Shown here: piece after piece, positions 9,392 through 18,527 of the stretch | Position numbering within the stretch: position 1 is the first letter of the stretch | Layout: each line of letters opens with the position of its first letter | NCBI GenBank assembly: GCA_945860225.1 | Contig: CAMAPT010000015.1 | Location: forward strand, 1 to 64,000 | Source: Chitinophaga pinensis | GTDB taxonomy: Bacteria > Bacteroidota > Bacteroidia > B-17B0 > Aurantibacillaceae | Length of the DNA: 64,000 nucleotides | Direction of reading: 5' to 3' | The notes under the pieces: generated by a model | The model's input: only the letters and a program-made list of their open reading frames with translations | The model's database searches: none | Told to the model about the DNA's origin: nothing | Program-made: the position numbers and the translations under genes

Positions 9392-9405
9392 TAGGGCTTT
9401 GTTTT
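9373..9405. terminator. bidirectional terminator between convergent genes
   Basis: AAAACAAAGCCC at 9373-9384 pairs perfectly with GGGCTTTGTTTT at 9394-9405 around a 9-base loop. The stem contains the stop codon of the SDR gene and serves the convergent OmpA-family gene, whose stop lies at 9411. Confidence 0.85.
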
Positions 9406-9410
9406 TAGTA

Positions 9411-11582
9411 TTAAAGTCCAGTGAATTTAAGTTCTGTTCTTCTATTAAGCGCATGCCCTTCTTCCGAACATTCTATTCCATCTTTACAACTGTTCAATAT
9501 TTTTCTCTCGCCATAGCCCACAGATTTCAATCTTGTTTTTTTGATTCCTTTAGATATAATATAGGCAACAGCAGCTTTTGCACGTTTTTGTGATAACACT
9601 AGGTTGTAATTATCCAACCCTCTCGAATCGGTATGAGAGCCTAGTTCTAATTTTATATTTTTGTTGGCATTCATCATTTCAACAATTTTGTCTAAAATCA
9701 CCTTTGCCGAATCGGTCACCTTATAGTCATTAAATTCATAATGAATGTTTTCGATCACTATCACAGGTTTTTCTATTTTGGCAAGTTTGTTTTGCGCGTC
9801 TTTTTTTATAGGCTCTGATGTTTGTTTTTCAGGTTCTTGTTTTAGTTCTTCCTTTTTTTGATTCAATGCTAAATCAAATAATTCATTTAAAGTAATGTCG
9901 TTATTAATCTCCTCTATATTAGTAATGTTATTTAATAAACTATCTAATATAAAATTAAAGGTTAACTGCTGTTTTTTGTTTTTGAAATCAGCAGAATATA
10001 AATAAAAGTCTCTATTTAATTCAACATAAAAAGGGAGTATTTCGGCATTAATATCTTCTTCCAAAGGGTCTACTCCCTCAGCTGTTACTTTAATTTTATA
10101 ACCGCTTCCCGGCGTAATGGCCATTAAATATTTTCCGGTTTTCGAATTTGCATTAAATGGATCTAAGCGTTCATTGCTTTCTTTTTTTGTGACTTCAATT
10201 TTAGCTTCTGTTGGTTTATCATTAGCATACACAATTCCTTTTAAGAGTGCTAAAATTGGCTTTGCCCCTAAAATACCCGGAGACACAGAATAGATGTCTT
10301 GTGATCCTTTTCCTCCTAAATCTCCTCTATTAGAAGAAAAATATCCCACATTACCTTTTGCATTGATAACATAATATCGATCATCTTCGGTCGTGTTTAA
10401 GGGAATGCCCATATTAATTGGCTCAATCCATTTGTTGTCTTTTTTCATGGTGTACATAATGTCGTAACCACCAATGCTTTTGTGACCCTCTGAACTAAAA
10501 AATAACGTGATACCATCTATATGAATAAAAGGAGCGTCTTCGTTATAAGGGGTGTTAACACTTTGACCTAAATTTTTTGCCGGGCCCCAAGTTCCATTTA
10601 TTTTTTCCGATACATATAAATCTCGGCCACCTATACCACCCGGGCGTTCGGATGCAAAATATAAGTATTTACCATCGGCCGAAATAGAACAACTTCCTTC
10701 CCAGTATTCTGAATTAATGTTCGAATTCAATTTTTTAGGTTCAGCCCAGTTTTGACCATTCAAGGTACTGTAATATAAATCTCCTGGATTATTTACATCA
10801 CTTACGAATGAAAATAATGATTGTCCATCAGGTGACAAAGCTACTGCCGCATCATTTCCTTTGGTATTTAACGAGGTAATACCTTGCGGTTGACTCCAAA
10901 CCGTGTCTTTAGATCGGGTACTCATAAAAATATCTTCATGGTAATTCCCGTTTTCTTTGTCGGGAACCAAAAATTCATCCAATAATCCACCAGTACTTTT
11001 TTTACCAACGTAAGTAAAAATCATCATCGATTCATCAGCTGAAATTACAGGTACGCCTTCTATTTCATTGGTGTTTACTGGTCCCCCTAAATTTTTAATA
11101 TTAGCTACCACTTTTTTCTCAACTAATTCTTGGCCATTTTTACAATTCAAAATACCCAATTTGGCATTTTCTATAAGTTTTAAGTCATCGTCTGAAAGCT
11201 TATTACTTTTGGCTTTTGATTGCGTAGATAAAAAAGTTTCGTAAAATTTAGTGGCGTCGCTAAATTGGTAGTTCACATGATAGGCTTTGCCTAAGTAGTA
11301 ATCAATTTCTGGTGATTTATCGATGTTTTTAATTTCGTTTAGTAATTCAATGGATCTTGCCTTTTTTTCGGGATAGTATAAAGATGATAACGCTAAACGA
11401 AATTTGTAATCGTAATTTTTAGGAGACTGCTTGCAAATTTTGTCATAAAGTTCATAGGCTTTTTTGTAATCCTGTGAATCAAAATAATACTCAGCATCTT
11501 CTCTCAAACTTTTGCTTTGAGCGAATAGATTAGCTGAAATTAGTAAAATCGAAACGGGTAGTAAAATTCTTTGGAGTGTCAT
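9411..11582 (-). CDS. OmpA-family protein with TPR and PD40 propeller repeats
   Basis: A 723-aa exported protein. A signal peptide ends near LFAQS (residue 22). TPR-like helices occupy about 25-180. Five PD40/WD40-like beta-propeller segments follow at about 185-440, with repeated forms such as LSPDGQSLFSF, SADGKYLYFASE and YFSSNRGDLGG. A carboxypeptidase-regulatory-like domain lies near 450-520. A C-terminal OmpA peptidoglycan-binding domain has the signature LELGSHTDSRG. This architecture is common in Bacteroidota and includes proteins linked to gliding and type IX secretion (PorE-like), but I see no other T9SS gene here. It is probably periplasmic or outer-membrane attached and anchors to peptidoglycan. 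Confidence 0.85.
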   Translation of the reverse strand: MTLQRILLPVSILLISANLFAQSKSLREDAEYYFDSQDYKKAYELYDKICKQSPKNYDYKFRLALSSLYYPEKKARSIELLNEIKNIDKSPEIDYYLGKAYHVNYQFSDATKFYETFLSTQSKAKSNKLSDDDLKLIENAKLGILNCKNGQELVEKKVVANIKNLGGPVNTNEIEGVPVISADESMMIFTYVGKKSTGGLLDEFLVPDKENGNYHEDIFMSTRSKDTVWSQPQGITSLNTKGNDAAVALSPDGQSLFSFVSDVNNPGDLYYSTLNGQNWAEPKKLNSNINSEYWEGSCSISADGKYLYFASERPGGIGGRDLYVSEKINGTWGPAKNLGQSVNTPYNEDAPFIHIDGITLFFSSEGHKSIGGYDIMYTMKKDNKWIEPINMGIPLNTTEDDRYYVINAKGNVGYFSSNRGDLGGKGSQDIYSVSPGILGAKPILALLKGIVYANDKPTEAKIEVTKKESNERLDPFNANSKTGKYLMAITPGSGYKIKVTAEGVDPLEEDINAEILPFYVELNRDFYLYSADFKNKKQQLTFNFILDSLLNNITNIEEINNDITLNELFDLALNQKKEELKQEPEKQTSEPIKKDAQNKLAKIEKPVIVIENIHYEFNDYKVTDSAKVILDKIVEMMNANKNIKLELGSHTDSRGLDNYNLVLSQKRAKAAVAYIISKGIKKTRLKSVGYGERKILNSCKDGIECSEEGHALNRRTELKFTGL

Positions 11583-11689
11583 ATTTATATATTTTTATTT
11601 TTTATGGCCATATATGGTACAACAAGTTAATGAGTTGTGTTTGAAACAAACTTGGCTTTTTGTTTTAACCATAATTATGTAAAAGCAAA

Positions 11690-11714
11690 AAAGCCGGACA
11701 ATTTGTCCGGCTTT
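11690..11714. terminator. intrinsic terminator after the uppS-bamA-ompH operon
   Basis: AAAGCCGGACA at 11690-11700 pairs with TGTCCGGCTTT at 11704-11714 around a very short loop, with A/T-rich flanks. It lies 35 bases beyond the stop of the second ompH gene on the - strand. Confidence 0.8.
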
Positions 11715-11748
11715 AAAGATACATAAAATTATTTTCTTTGAATTGATA

Positions 11749-12342
11749 TTATTTACCAGCAGGTTTGCTTGCACCAGCAGGTTTAGTAGCAGGTTTAGGT
11801 GTATTTGAAGGAGCTCCAGGAATTTCAGCTGCCGGCATTGTATCTAATTTTTTCTTTACTAAAGGTAAAATATCATCAGAAGGCTCTGTGTATAAAACCA
11901 TTCCGGTGCTTGTATCTAATACATATTTATAGCTATTTTCTTTAGCTACTATGTCAATGGCTTTTTTAGCTTTATCATAAATAGGTTTTGATAATTCGCC
12001 ATATTTACGTTGGTAATCTTGTTGTGCTTGTCCTTTAAAATCTTCAATACGTTTATTTAAGTCTTGTAATTCTGTTTCTTTTGTAGATGCTACCAATGCA
12101 GAATAAGTTTCTTTATTTTTCATGTAGTCAGCATACTTTGTTTGTAATTCTGTATCCATGGTGGCCACCTGATTTTCTAAATCTTTTAAATATTTTTGAG
12201 CCACTTCTTGAGCCGTTTTACTTTCAGGCATTGTAGTAATTAATGAGTCTAAGCTGATGTGAGCAATTTTTTGAGCGTTTGCAAAAGTCATTGTCCCTGC
12301 TGTTAAAGCAATTATTGCAACTGTTTTTACTAAATTTTTCAT
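11749..12342 (-). CDS. OmpH/Skp-family periplasmic chaperone
   Basis: A 197-aa protein with a signal peptide ending at FANAQ (about residue 23) and a long Lys/Glu-rich coiled coil (about 45-130), as in Skp, which holds unfolded outer-membrane proteins in the periplasm. The mature start KIAHISLDSLITTMPE is typical for the family. An Ala/Pro/Lys-rich tail of about 22 residues (PKPATKPAG) is an unusual low-complexity addition. It is the last gene of the uppS-bamA-ompH-ompH block and is followed by a terminator. Confidence 0.87.
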   Translation of the reverse strand: MKNLVKTVAIIALTAGTMTFANAQKIAHISLDSLITTMPESKTAQEVAQKYLKDLENQVATMDTELQTKYADYMKNKETYSALVASTKETELQDLNKRIEDFKGQAQQDYQRKYGELSKPIYDKAKKAIDIVAKENSYKYVLDTSTGMVLYTEPSDDILPLVKKKLDTMPAAEIPGAPSNTPKPATKPAGASKPAGK

Positions 12343-12366
12343 TGTTTTATTGATTTGTATTGATTT

Positions 12367-12891
12367 TTATTTTTTTGATTTATTGTATCCCAAGAAAGTT
12401 AAAACGTCTTCGCTTTTATCGTATTTACTATTCGAATATAAAATGGCTACCTGACCTGATTTATCAAATATAAATGCTAATCCGCTTTTTTCGGCTACTT
12501 GTTTTACCGCATTATATACTTTATCCTGAATAGGTTTAACTAATTCCATTCGTTTGGTAAACAATTCGCCATCTACACCAAAACGTTGTTTTTGTAAATC
12601 TTTTACTTCTTTTTCTTTATTAATGATTTCATTTTCACGTTTTTTCTTCATGTCGTCTGTCAGCAAAACAGATTCGGCTTGATAAATTTTATACAACTTG
12701 TCGATTTCGGCATATTTTAATTCAATTTCTTTTTGCCAATCTACAGATATTTTGTCCAATTCTGCTTGAGCTGCTTTATACTCGGGAATATTTGATAAAA
12801 TATAATCTGTATCCACATATCCCATTTTTTGTGCCATTGAAACGGTTGAAACAATTAAAATAACGATTAAGGTAAAACCAATTTTTCTCAT
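12367..12891 (-). CDS. OmpH/Skp-family periplasmic chaperone
   Basis: The chosen start is the ATG at 12891 because the signal peptide begins there (MRKIGFTLIVILIVSTVSMA). The open frame extends 15 codons further to 12936 but adds only hydrophilic residues. The mature protein begins QKMGYVDTDYILSNIPEYK, the family signature, and continues as a coiled coil. It is a paralogue of the next gene, 24 bases downstream. Together with BamA it should chaperone and insert beta-barrel proteins. Tandem ompH copies after bamA are standard in this phylum. Confidence 0.87.
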   Translation of the reverse strand: MRKIGFTLIVILIVSTVSMAQKMGYVDTDYILSNIPEYKAAQAELDKISVDWQKEIELKYAEIDKLYKIYQAESVLLTDDMKKKRENEIINKEKEVKDLQKQRFGVDGELFTKRMELVKPIQDKVYNAVKQVAEKSGLAFIFDKSGQVAILYSNSKYDKSEDVLTFLGYNKSKK

Positions 12892-12969
12892 ACTAGTTTT
12901 TTTATAATTTCTATGGTTAATCATAACGTGTGCCAATATACACTTATTTTATAAATTAACATTTTTTGG

Positions 12970-15540
12970 TTACAGCTCTCCTAATTGAGCGCCTAAAGTA
13001 AAGTGGAACTGACCTTTTCCATTTCCAGATCCCGGATTACCGGGTATTGTATCAAAGCCCCAACCATAATCTAAGCCTAACAATCCAAACATAGGTAAAA
13101 ACACCCTTAGTCCAAGGCCCGCGCTGCGTTTTACTTGAAACGGATTAAAATCTTTATACTTAGCCCATGTATTACCGGCCTCGGCAAATCCCAAAACAAA
13201 AATAGTGGCTTGAGGATTTAATGAAATTGGATAACGTAATTCCATCGTATATCGGGCACATAATGGATCTCCATTAGAACTTGACACAGAATTATCTGCA
13301 TAACCTCTCAAGGCAATGATTTCTCTAGCCACAAAATTTTGATAACCACTTAAACCACTACCTCCCATGTAATAACGTTCGAAAGGAGAAACGCCTACTT
13401 TTTTGTTATAGATACCTAATATACCATATCCAATTTTTGTTCTTAAAACCAAATTACGAGCCTCTTTGCCTTCTCCGGCTTTTTTGTTTGTTAGTTGTGT
13501 GTACCACTCGGCTGTAAACTTATATTTTTGATATTCAATGAATTTATATTTTTCGGACATGGTAGCCGTTTCGTAATTTTTTCCATTAAATAGTGAGTAA
13601 GGGGGGGTAAACTGACATAAAAACGAAAAATTAGAGCCATTTTTTGGAAATATCGGTGCATCTATGCTGTTACGAGAAATATTTAATTTACCATTAAAAT
13701 CATTAGCATAACCATTGGCTAAAATGAAGTAAGGATAGTTTTGTAATTCATAATAATTATAACTCAAATCGGTAAAAATGGAGAAGAAATCATCTGGTTT
13801 TTTGAGTCGTTTGCCAAAGCCAACAGAACCACCTATAATTTTCATGGTGCTTCGATTTGGATTTAAAATTTTATCTCCATCAACGGTTGTTACGTATTTT
13901 TTTGCACCATTCGAGTTAAACATTGAATAAAAGGCTGAAACACTGAGGGAATTTGGTTTTTTACCTCCCAACCAAGGCTCCGTAAATGATAAATTATACG
14001 ATTGGTAAAATAAGCCATTGGTTTGAGCACGAATACTTAATTTTTGTCCATCACCTGTAGGAAGAGGGCTCCAAGATGAAGAATTAAAAATATTTTTCAT
14101 GGAGAAATTGTTAAAGGATAAACCTAAGGTACCAACAACTCGGCCTCCACCCCAACCACCAGATAATTCAACTTGATCGGATGGTTTTTCCTCAACTCTG
14201 TATTCAATATCAACTGTTCCATCAGCCGGATTAGGTGTAGGGGTAACACCTAATTTTTCAGGATCAAAATAACCTAATTGACTTAATTCTCGTTGGGTAC
14301 GAATAATGTCTGAGCGACGAAATAATTGTCCGGGCCTTGTTCTGATTTCGCGGTAAATAACATGATCGTTTGTTTTGGTATTACCCATCACCGTTACTTT
14401 ATTTACAATGGCTTGTTTACCTTCATACATGTGGATGTCTAGGTCAATAGAATCATTATGAACATTGACTTCTTGTGGTGTGACATTGAAAAACAGATAG
14501 CCGTCATCCATGTATAATGATGAAATGTCGTATCCATTCGGATTCATAAATAGTTTTTGGTCTAATAAAGACTGGTCAAAGATTTCGCCTTTTTTGATAT
14601 TTAAAATGGTGTCTAGCTGTCCGCTGCGGTATTTTGAGTTTCCTAACCATTTAATATTTCCAAAATAATATTGATGGCCTTCATCAATGGTTATATCCAC
14701 ATTGACTCTGTTTTTGCTCAAAAAATAGACCGTATCTTTGCTTACTCTCGCATCTCTGTAACCTTTGGTATTGTATTTTGCAATCATGGATGGCAAATCT
14801 TTTTCCAAATTATCTTCAAGGTATTTTCCTGAATTCCAGAAAGTGTACCAACGGAAAGGTTTACTATCGCTCATTTTTCGACGTAATTGCCAATCTGTTA
14901 AAATGGTGTTTCCTATAATGTTGAGGTTTTGAATTTTTACTTTCTTCCCTTTGTTGACGTTAATATAAACGATGACATGTGGAGTTTTGGTGGTATTGTC
15001 CGGTTCGGTTGTAATTTCAACGGAGGTGTGATAAAACCCTTTATTAATGTAATAATCTTTAACGGTATTTTTAATATACCCTAATGTGTAATCGGTAATT
15101 ACTTTTTCTCTAATCAAACGAATTTTCCCACGTATTTCATCGGCATCATTTTTTTTAACTTTACCTTTAAATGAAAATTTGGAAAGTCTCGGTTTTTCAA
15201 CCACTTCAATTTTTAAAAAGGCTTCGTTACCAAGTGTTTTTACTAAATAAATTTTAACGTCTTCAAATAAACTTTGTTTCCAAAGGGTTTTAATGGCTTC
15301 TCCTATTTTATCTCCAGGAATTTGTATTTTCTCGCCGTAAGTTAAGCCTGATAATAATCTCACAATGTTTTTATCGGTATAATCAGCTCCTTCTACCTCT
15401 ATACCTCCAATGGTATATTCTTTAGGTTTTTCCCAGTTAGTGGGTTCTATCGAATTAGATTCTCCTAAAACTATCTGAGGAAAAGCCAATTTACAAAAAG
15501 CGAGGAGGAAAAAGAAAATGGAATATTTGATAAATGTCAT
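12970..15540 (-). CDS. bamA: outer membrane assembly factor BamA (Omp85)
   Basis: An 856-aa protein. A signal peptide covers the first 22 residues. Five POTRA domains follow; the first begins EYTIGGIEVEGADYTDKNIV and a later one reads VNKVTVMGNTKTNDHVIYRE. The C-terminal half is a 16-strand surface-antigen barrel. The conserved lid motif of Omp85 proteins appears as ALRGY near residue 756, equivalent to VRGF/Y. BamA folds beta-barrel proteins into the outer membrane. Its ATG overlaps the stop of uppS by one base (TAATG), so the two are co-translated. Confidence 0.95.
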   Translation of the reverse strand: MTFIKYSIFFFLLAFCKLAFPQIVLGESNSIEPTNWEKPKEYTIGGIEVEGADYTDKNIVRLLSGLTYGEKIQIPGDKIGEAIKTLWKQSLFEDVKIYLVKTLGNEAFLKIEVVEKPRLSKFSFKGKVKKNDADEIRGKIRLIREKVITDYTLGYIKNTVKDYYINKGFYHTSVEITTEPDNTTKTPHVIVYINVNKGKKVKIQNLNIIGNTILTDWQLRRKMSDSKPFRWYTFWNSGKYLEDNLEKDLPSMIAKYNTKGYRDARVSKDTVYFLSKNRVNVDITIDEGHQYYFGNIKWLGNSKYRSGQLDTILNIKKGEIFDQSLLDQKLFMNPNGYDISSLYMDDGYLFFNVTPQEVNVHNDSIDLDIHMYEGKQAIVNKVTVMGNTKTNDHVIYREIRTRPGQLFRRSDIIRTQRELSQLGYFDPEKLGVTPTPNPADGTVDIEYRVEEKPSDQVELSGGWGGGRVVGTLGLSFNNFSMKNIFNSSSWSPLPTGDGQKLSIRAQTNGLFYQSYNLSFTEPWLGGKKPNSLSVSAFYSMFNSNGAKKYVTTVDGDKILNPNRSTMKIIGGSVGFGKRLKKPDDFFSIFTDLSYNYYELQNYPYFILANGYANDFNGKLNISRNSIDAPIFPKNGSNFSFLCQFTPPYSLFNGKNYETATMSEKYKFIEYQKYKFTAEWYTQLTNKKAGEGKEARNLVLRTKIGYGILGIYNKKVGVSPFERYYMGGSGLSGYQNFVAREIIALRGYADNSVSSSNGDPLCARYTMELRYPISLNPQATIFVLGFAEAGNTWAKYKDFNPFQVKRSAGLGLRVFLPMFGLLGLDYGWGFDTIPGNPGSGNGKGQFHFTLGAQLGEL

Positions 15541-16289
15541 TATTTGGAAGGAGTTAATTGCTCACTTGTTTTCCCAAAACGGCGTTCGCGGTTTTGGTAG
15601 TTTAAAATGGCTTCGAATAAATCGTTTTTACGAAAATCAGGCCAAAATTTTTCGGTAAAATAAAATTCGGCATAGGCCAATTGCCATAATAAAAAATTAC
15701 TAATACGGTGTTCGCCGCTTGTACGAATCATCAGTTCGGGATCAGGAATGTTTTTAGTACACAAGTAATTTTGAACATGTTTCTCCGTAATCTCGTCTGC
15801 TTGCATCAATCCATTTTGTACGTCTTTAGCAATTTGTTGGACGGCTGTAAGTAATTCCCATTTTGAAGAATAACTTAAAGCTAACACAAGTGTTAATCCC
15901 GTATTTTTAGATGTTATTGAAATAGATTCGTTTAGTTCCTCTAAACAAGCCGGGGGCAAACTTTCTAAATTTCCAATAGCTTGTAATCGTACATTTTTTT
16001 TATTCAACTCGGGTGTTTCGGCACTAATGGTTGAAACCAATAATTCCATGAGGGCATCCACTTCTTCTTTCGGACGATTCCAATTTTCGGTACTAAAAGC
16101 GTATAGGGTTACGTATTTTACACCCACTTCACCACAAGCTTCTACCACAGCTCTTACTGAATTTACTCCTTCATAATGGCCATAAATACGATTTTCGCCT
16201 TGTTGTTTTGCCCATCGTCCATTACCATCCATAATAATGGCAATGTGTTGTGGCACTTTTTGCTTGTCTATTTGATCTATTAAACTCAT
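15540..16289 (-). CDS. uppS: isoprenyl transferase (undecaprenyl diphosphate synthase)
   Basis: A cis-prenyltransferase of 249 aa that makes the C55 lipid carrier for peptidoglycan and LPS sugars. The catalytic Asp is in IIMDGNGRWAKQQG near residue 21. The substrate-binding block YAFSTENWNRP and the C-terminal RTSGEHRISNFLLWQ motif are intact, including the downstream aromatic/acidic residues in AEFYFTEKFWPDF. It leads the operon with bamA and two ompH genes, a conserved arrangement in Bacteroidota. Confidence 0.95.
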   Translation of the reverse strand: MSLIDQIDKQKVPQHIAIIMDGNGRWAKQQGENRIYGHYEGVNSVRAVVEACGEVGVKYVTLYAFSTENWNRPKEEVDALMELLVSTISAETPELNKKNVRLQAIGNLESLPPACLEELNESISITSKNTGLTLVLALSYSSKWELLTAVQQIAKDVQNGLMQADEITEKHVQNYLCTKNIPDPELMIRTSGEHRISNFLLWQLAYAEFYFTEKFWPDFRKNDLFEAILNYQNRERRFGKTSEQLTPSK

Positions 16290-16457
16290 TTTTATTGGAG
16301 AAGCACGAATTTACACTTTTAGCTGATATATGGCAAACATCCAAAGTAATTCGTCCTAAAATGTGTTAAGAGAAAAAATATAACTATTATAAGGTGGGTT
16401 AAGGTTACAAAAAAAGTTGCGTGACTTAATTGATATAACGAGAACGATTTTTTAAAA

Positions 16458-16577
16458 TCAGGCTTCAGGCAAAACAAATTTTACTTCACCAGTAGATAGT
16501 ATTTTAACCTCTGCTATTTGTTTTCCAAATACCGATTTCTTGGATAGTATCTCTATTTCTTATCCTTGATAAAGCAT
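16458..16577 (-). pseudogene. remnant ORF with an in-frame stop, downstream of hipA
   Basis: Immediately after the hipA stop the - strand reads a 39-codon frame from an ATG at 16577 to a TGA at 16458. It is interrupted only by a TAA at codon 6 (16560-16562). The product would read MLYQG-stop-EIEILSKKSVFGKQ and end KFVLPEA. A single change from AAA (Lys) to TAA would explain the stop. The rest looks like a real protein N-terminus with alternating beta-type residues. The parent gene is not identified. It is most likely debris from an earlier gene next to the toxin-antitoxin pair. Confidence 0.4.
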
Positions 16578-16579
16578 AT

Positions 16580-17881
16580 TTATAATCGAATCAATGTGGT
16601 CGCTATTTCATCTCGTAGTTTAGGTGATACTTTTACCTCATCGGCAAAGGTTTTCCATTGACTTACTGTTTTACTAATCTGCTCAATAGTTTCTGTAGCC
16701 TTTTTATTTTTGATGGAACTGCCAATAGCAAGCAAATCGTTCTTTGTAATATTTGATCTTTTGCCGTTAATACTTAAAGCATGTTGGCTTACCCACTGAT
16801 GCTTGGGTTGATAGGCATGGCAAACATCATAGGCAGGTGCTAATTCCCATTTTTCATCCTTTCTCAAACGAAAGGCGAAGTTCTTGGTATGGTCATCACA
16901 ATTACGAGCCACTACATTAAACACCATTCTGCGAAACAATTGCTCGGCATCAGCATAGGACAATTTAAGTTCTCTCATGGTTTGAAAAAGCTGCTCGTAA
17001 CTATAACTGGTTACGAGGTTGTAATCAAAATGCTTCATCGCACAAAAGGTTTGGATGTGATGTTTGGTAGAACCTCCTTCACGATCAAAACGCTTGGTCA
17101 TAAAATGTGCCCGACCATTTTCTTCCATTAATCTGGATGGCATCATATCAATACCACAAGCAATAGCCATATTGTAATAGGCCATTTCAACCCTACCATA
17201 GCCTTTGCTAGCGCCCAATTGAACATCACTTACTCCATCAAGTTTGATTAACCAATGCTCAAAACCCTTTGGAGCATTTGTTTGCCCTGATTTTACTTCT
17301 CCTTTTTTTTCGTTGTATGCTATTACGGCTTTTGGTCTTGCGCCACCGGCAGATGTGCCAATTCGCAAAATTTCCATAACGGCTTTTTCTTCATCTGCTT
17401 TCAAATTGGTAACAAATGCGTCTTTTTTGGATAGCATCCTTTGGGCAATATCTACCAAGCTATCTATTTCTAATGAGAAAGTTCGTTTGCTTTCCTTTAA
17501 TGTAGTCGGTTCAAACTCCAATGCTCCCATACCTCTTATGCCTATAAAACAAAGCATTTCAACAGGGTTCATGCTATCTAACTGCCTACCTTGCCGTGCC
17601 AGCCAAAGATTAATAAGTTCATTTCCATATCTATCGGGTAATACATCTGCCAATAGACCCGGCAAACCTTTAAAAGTATCTAAAGCTGAATCAGGCTTTT
17701 TTCCCAATGCTGGGAAACTGAATGTGTTTTTTGCTACACTCACTGGCATTTGTAATGGAGACAAATCCCATCCTTTAGTTTTAAATTTTGGGTCATACTC
17801 AAATGTAGCATAACCTGTTGTTTCATCCCAAGCTACTGCACCCACTAATTCGCCCCATATTTTCACATAAGCTGTATTCAT
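16580..17881 (-). CDS. hipA: HipA-family serine/threonine kinase toxin
   Basis: A 433-aa HipA toxin, close to the 440 aa of E. coli HipA, which phosphorylates glutamyl-tRNA synthetase. The HipA N-terminal domain spans about 5-125. The P-loop is GTSAGGARPKAVI near 175-187, followed by the ATP-contacting WLIKLDG. The catalytic loop NCDDHTKNFAF lies near 327-337 and the metal-binding Asp in APAYDV near 352. All key kinase residues are present, so it looks active. The start is the ATG at 17881, two bases past the hipB stop; a TTG nine bases upstream (17890) would overlap hipB. It is translationally coupled to its antitoxin. Confidence 0.9.
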   Translation of the reverse strand: MNTAYVKIWGELVGAVAWDETTGYATFEYDPKFKTKGWDLSPLQMPVSVAKNTFSFPALGKKPDSALDTFKGLPGLLADVLPDRYGNELINLWLARQGRQLDSMNPVEMLCFIGIRGMGALEFEPTTLKESKRTFSLEIDSLVDIAQRMLSKKDAFVTNLKADEEKAVMEILRIGTSAGGARPKAVIAYNEKKGEVKSGQTNAPKGFEHWLIKLDGVSDVQLGASKGYGRVEMAYYNMAIACGIDMMPSRLMEENGRAHFMTKRFDREGGSTKHHIQTFCAMKHFDYNLVTSYSYEQLFQTMRELKLSYADAEQLFRRMVFNVVARNCDDHTKNFAFRLRKDEKWELAPAYDVCHAYQPKHQWVSQHALSINGKRSNITKNDLLAIGSSIKNKKATETIEQISKTVSQWKTFADEVKVSPKLRDEIATTLIRL

Positions 17882-17883
17882 AC

Positions 17884-18231
17884 TCACCAAATTGAATCTT
17901 CTTCGTTGTTAGTGTTTTTATTTCTTGCCCTTTTTCGCTTTTCTTTTTCAGCCTTTGCCAATGCCAGTGGGCTTATACTCTTTTGAATCTCAAAAACTTC
18001 CATTATATGCAGCTGATCTAATACACGAAGCACCTGAATAAGTGTTGGTAATGTAATTGTCTCTCCTCTTTCGAGTAAGCTGAGTGTAGAACGGCTGATT
18101 CCGGCAGCTTCTGCTACCATGTCTTGGGTTTTGTTCTGCTCTAATCGGTGGTGTTTTATAAAAACTCCCACTTGTTTTGCCAAAGCATCATCACTCATTG
18201 ATAGCCATTTTGTGTATGATATATCAGTCAT
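17884..18231 (-). CDS. hipB: HipB-like XRE-family antitoxin and repressor
   Basis: A 115-aa protein with a helix-turn-helix at about 22-80 (QNKTQDMVAEAAGISRSTLS, then LLERGETITLPTLIQVLRVL), the Cro/C1 layout of HipB. A basic C-terminal tail (KAEKEKRKRARNKN) follows and probably contacts HipA or DNA. HipB neutralises HipA and represses the operon. Three copies of a related 18-base sequence lie just upstream and are good operator candidates. The gene directly precedes hipA. Confidence 0.88.
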   Translation of the reverse strand: MTDISYTKWLSMSDDALAKQVGVFIKHHRLEQNKTQDMVAEAAGISRSTLSLLERGETITLPTLIQVLRVLDQLHIMEVFEIQKSISPLALAKAEKEKRKRARNKNTNNEEDSIW

Positions 18232-18253
18232 AATGTATCCTAATTAATAATAA

Positions 18254-18361
18254 CGAATTATTTATCATGCAAAATAGCTATAAAGTTTTAATAAAAAAAT
18301 AAATGTATGATAAATCATTCGCTAATGGAAAAATATTTATTAATGAATTAAAAATCATACA
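18254..18361. promoter_or_regulatory. three candidate HipB operator sites
   Basis: Upstream of hipB an 18-base sequence occurs in alternating orientation. TGTATGATAAATCATTCG lies on the + strand at 18304-18321. A copy at 18254-18271 is inverted and matches 16 of 18. A weaker inverted copy lies at 18344-18361, matching 13 of 18. Start-to-start spacings are 50 and 40 bases. The nearest copy is 23 bases from the hipB ATG. This layout fits autoregulation by a dimeric XRE repressor. The assignment to HipB is inferred from position. Confidence 0.5.
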
Positions 18362-18371
18362 TAAAAGCATA

Positions 18372-18527
18372 TTACATTCTGTCTTTTGTTATATCGTAAT
18401 ACATTAATAATTGCTCATCTTCCAACAAAATATTTTGTGGGATCATATCGCTAAGTGTTACGATGGTTTTAAAATCTTTTTGTTCCCAACTGTTTTTGAA
18501 ACCTGAAAGCCGTTTCAATTTTGGATG
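18372..18527 (-). pseudogene. C-terminal remnant of an unidentified protein
   Basis: A 51-codon open frame runs from 18527 to a TAA at 18372, in the same frame as and directly after the stop of the pentapeptide gene, with no start codon of its own at the beginning. It reads like the compact C-terminus of a globular protein (LKRLSGFKNSWEQKDF, then LEDEQLLMYYDITKDRM). I suspect the end of a large helicase- or restriction-type protein but cannot show it. It may be debris left by insertion of the pentapeptide gene or of hipBA. Confidence 0.4.

Noticed and set aside
17244-17813. 189-codon open frame on the + strand opposite hipA
   Set aside because: It lies wholly within hipA, which has complete kinase motifs; the antisense frame has no recognisable domain.
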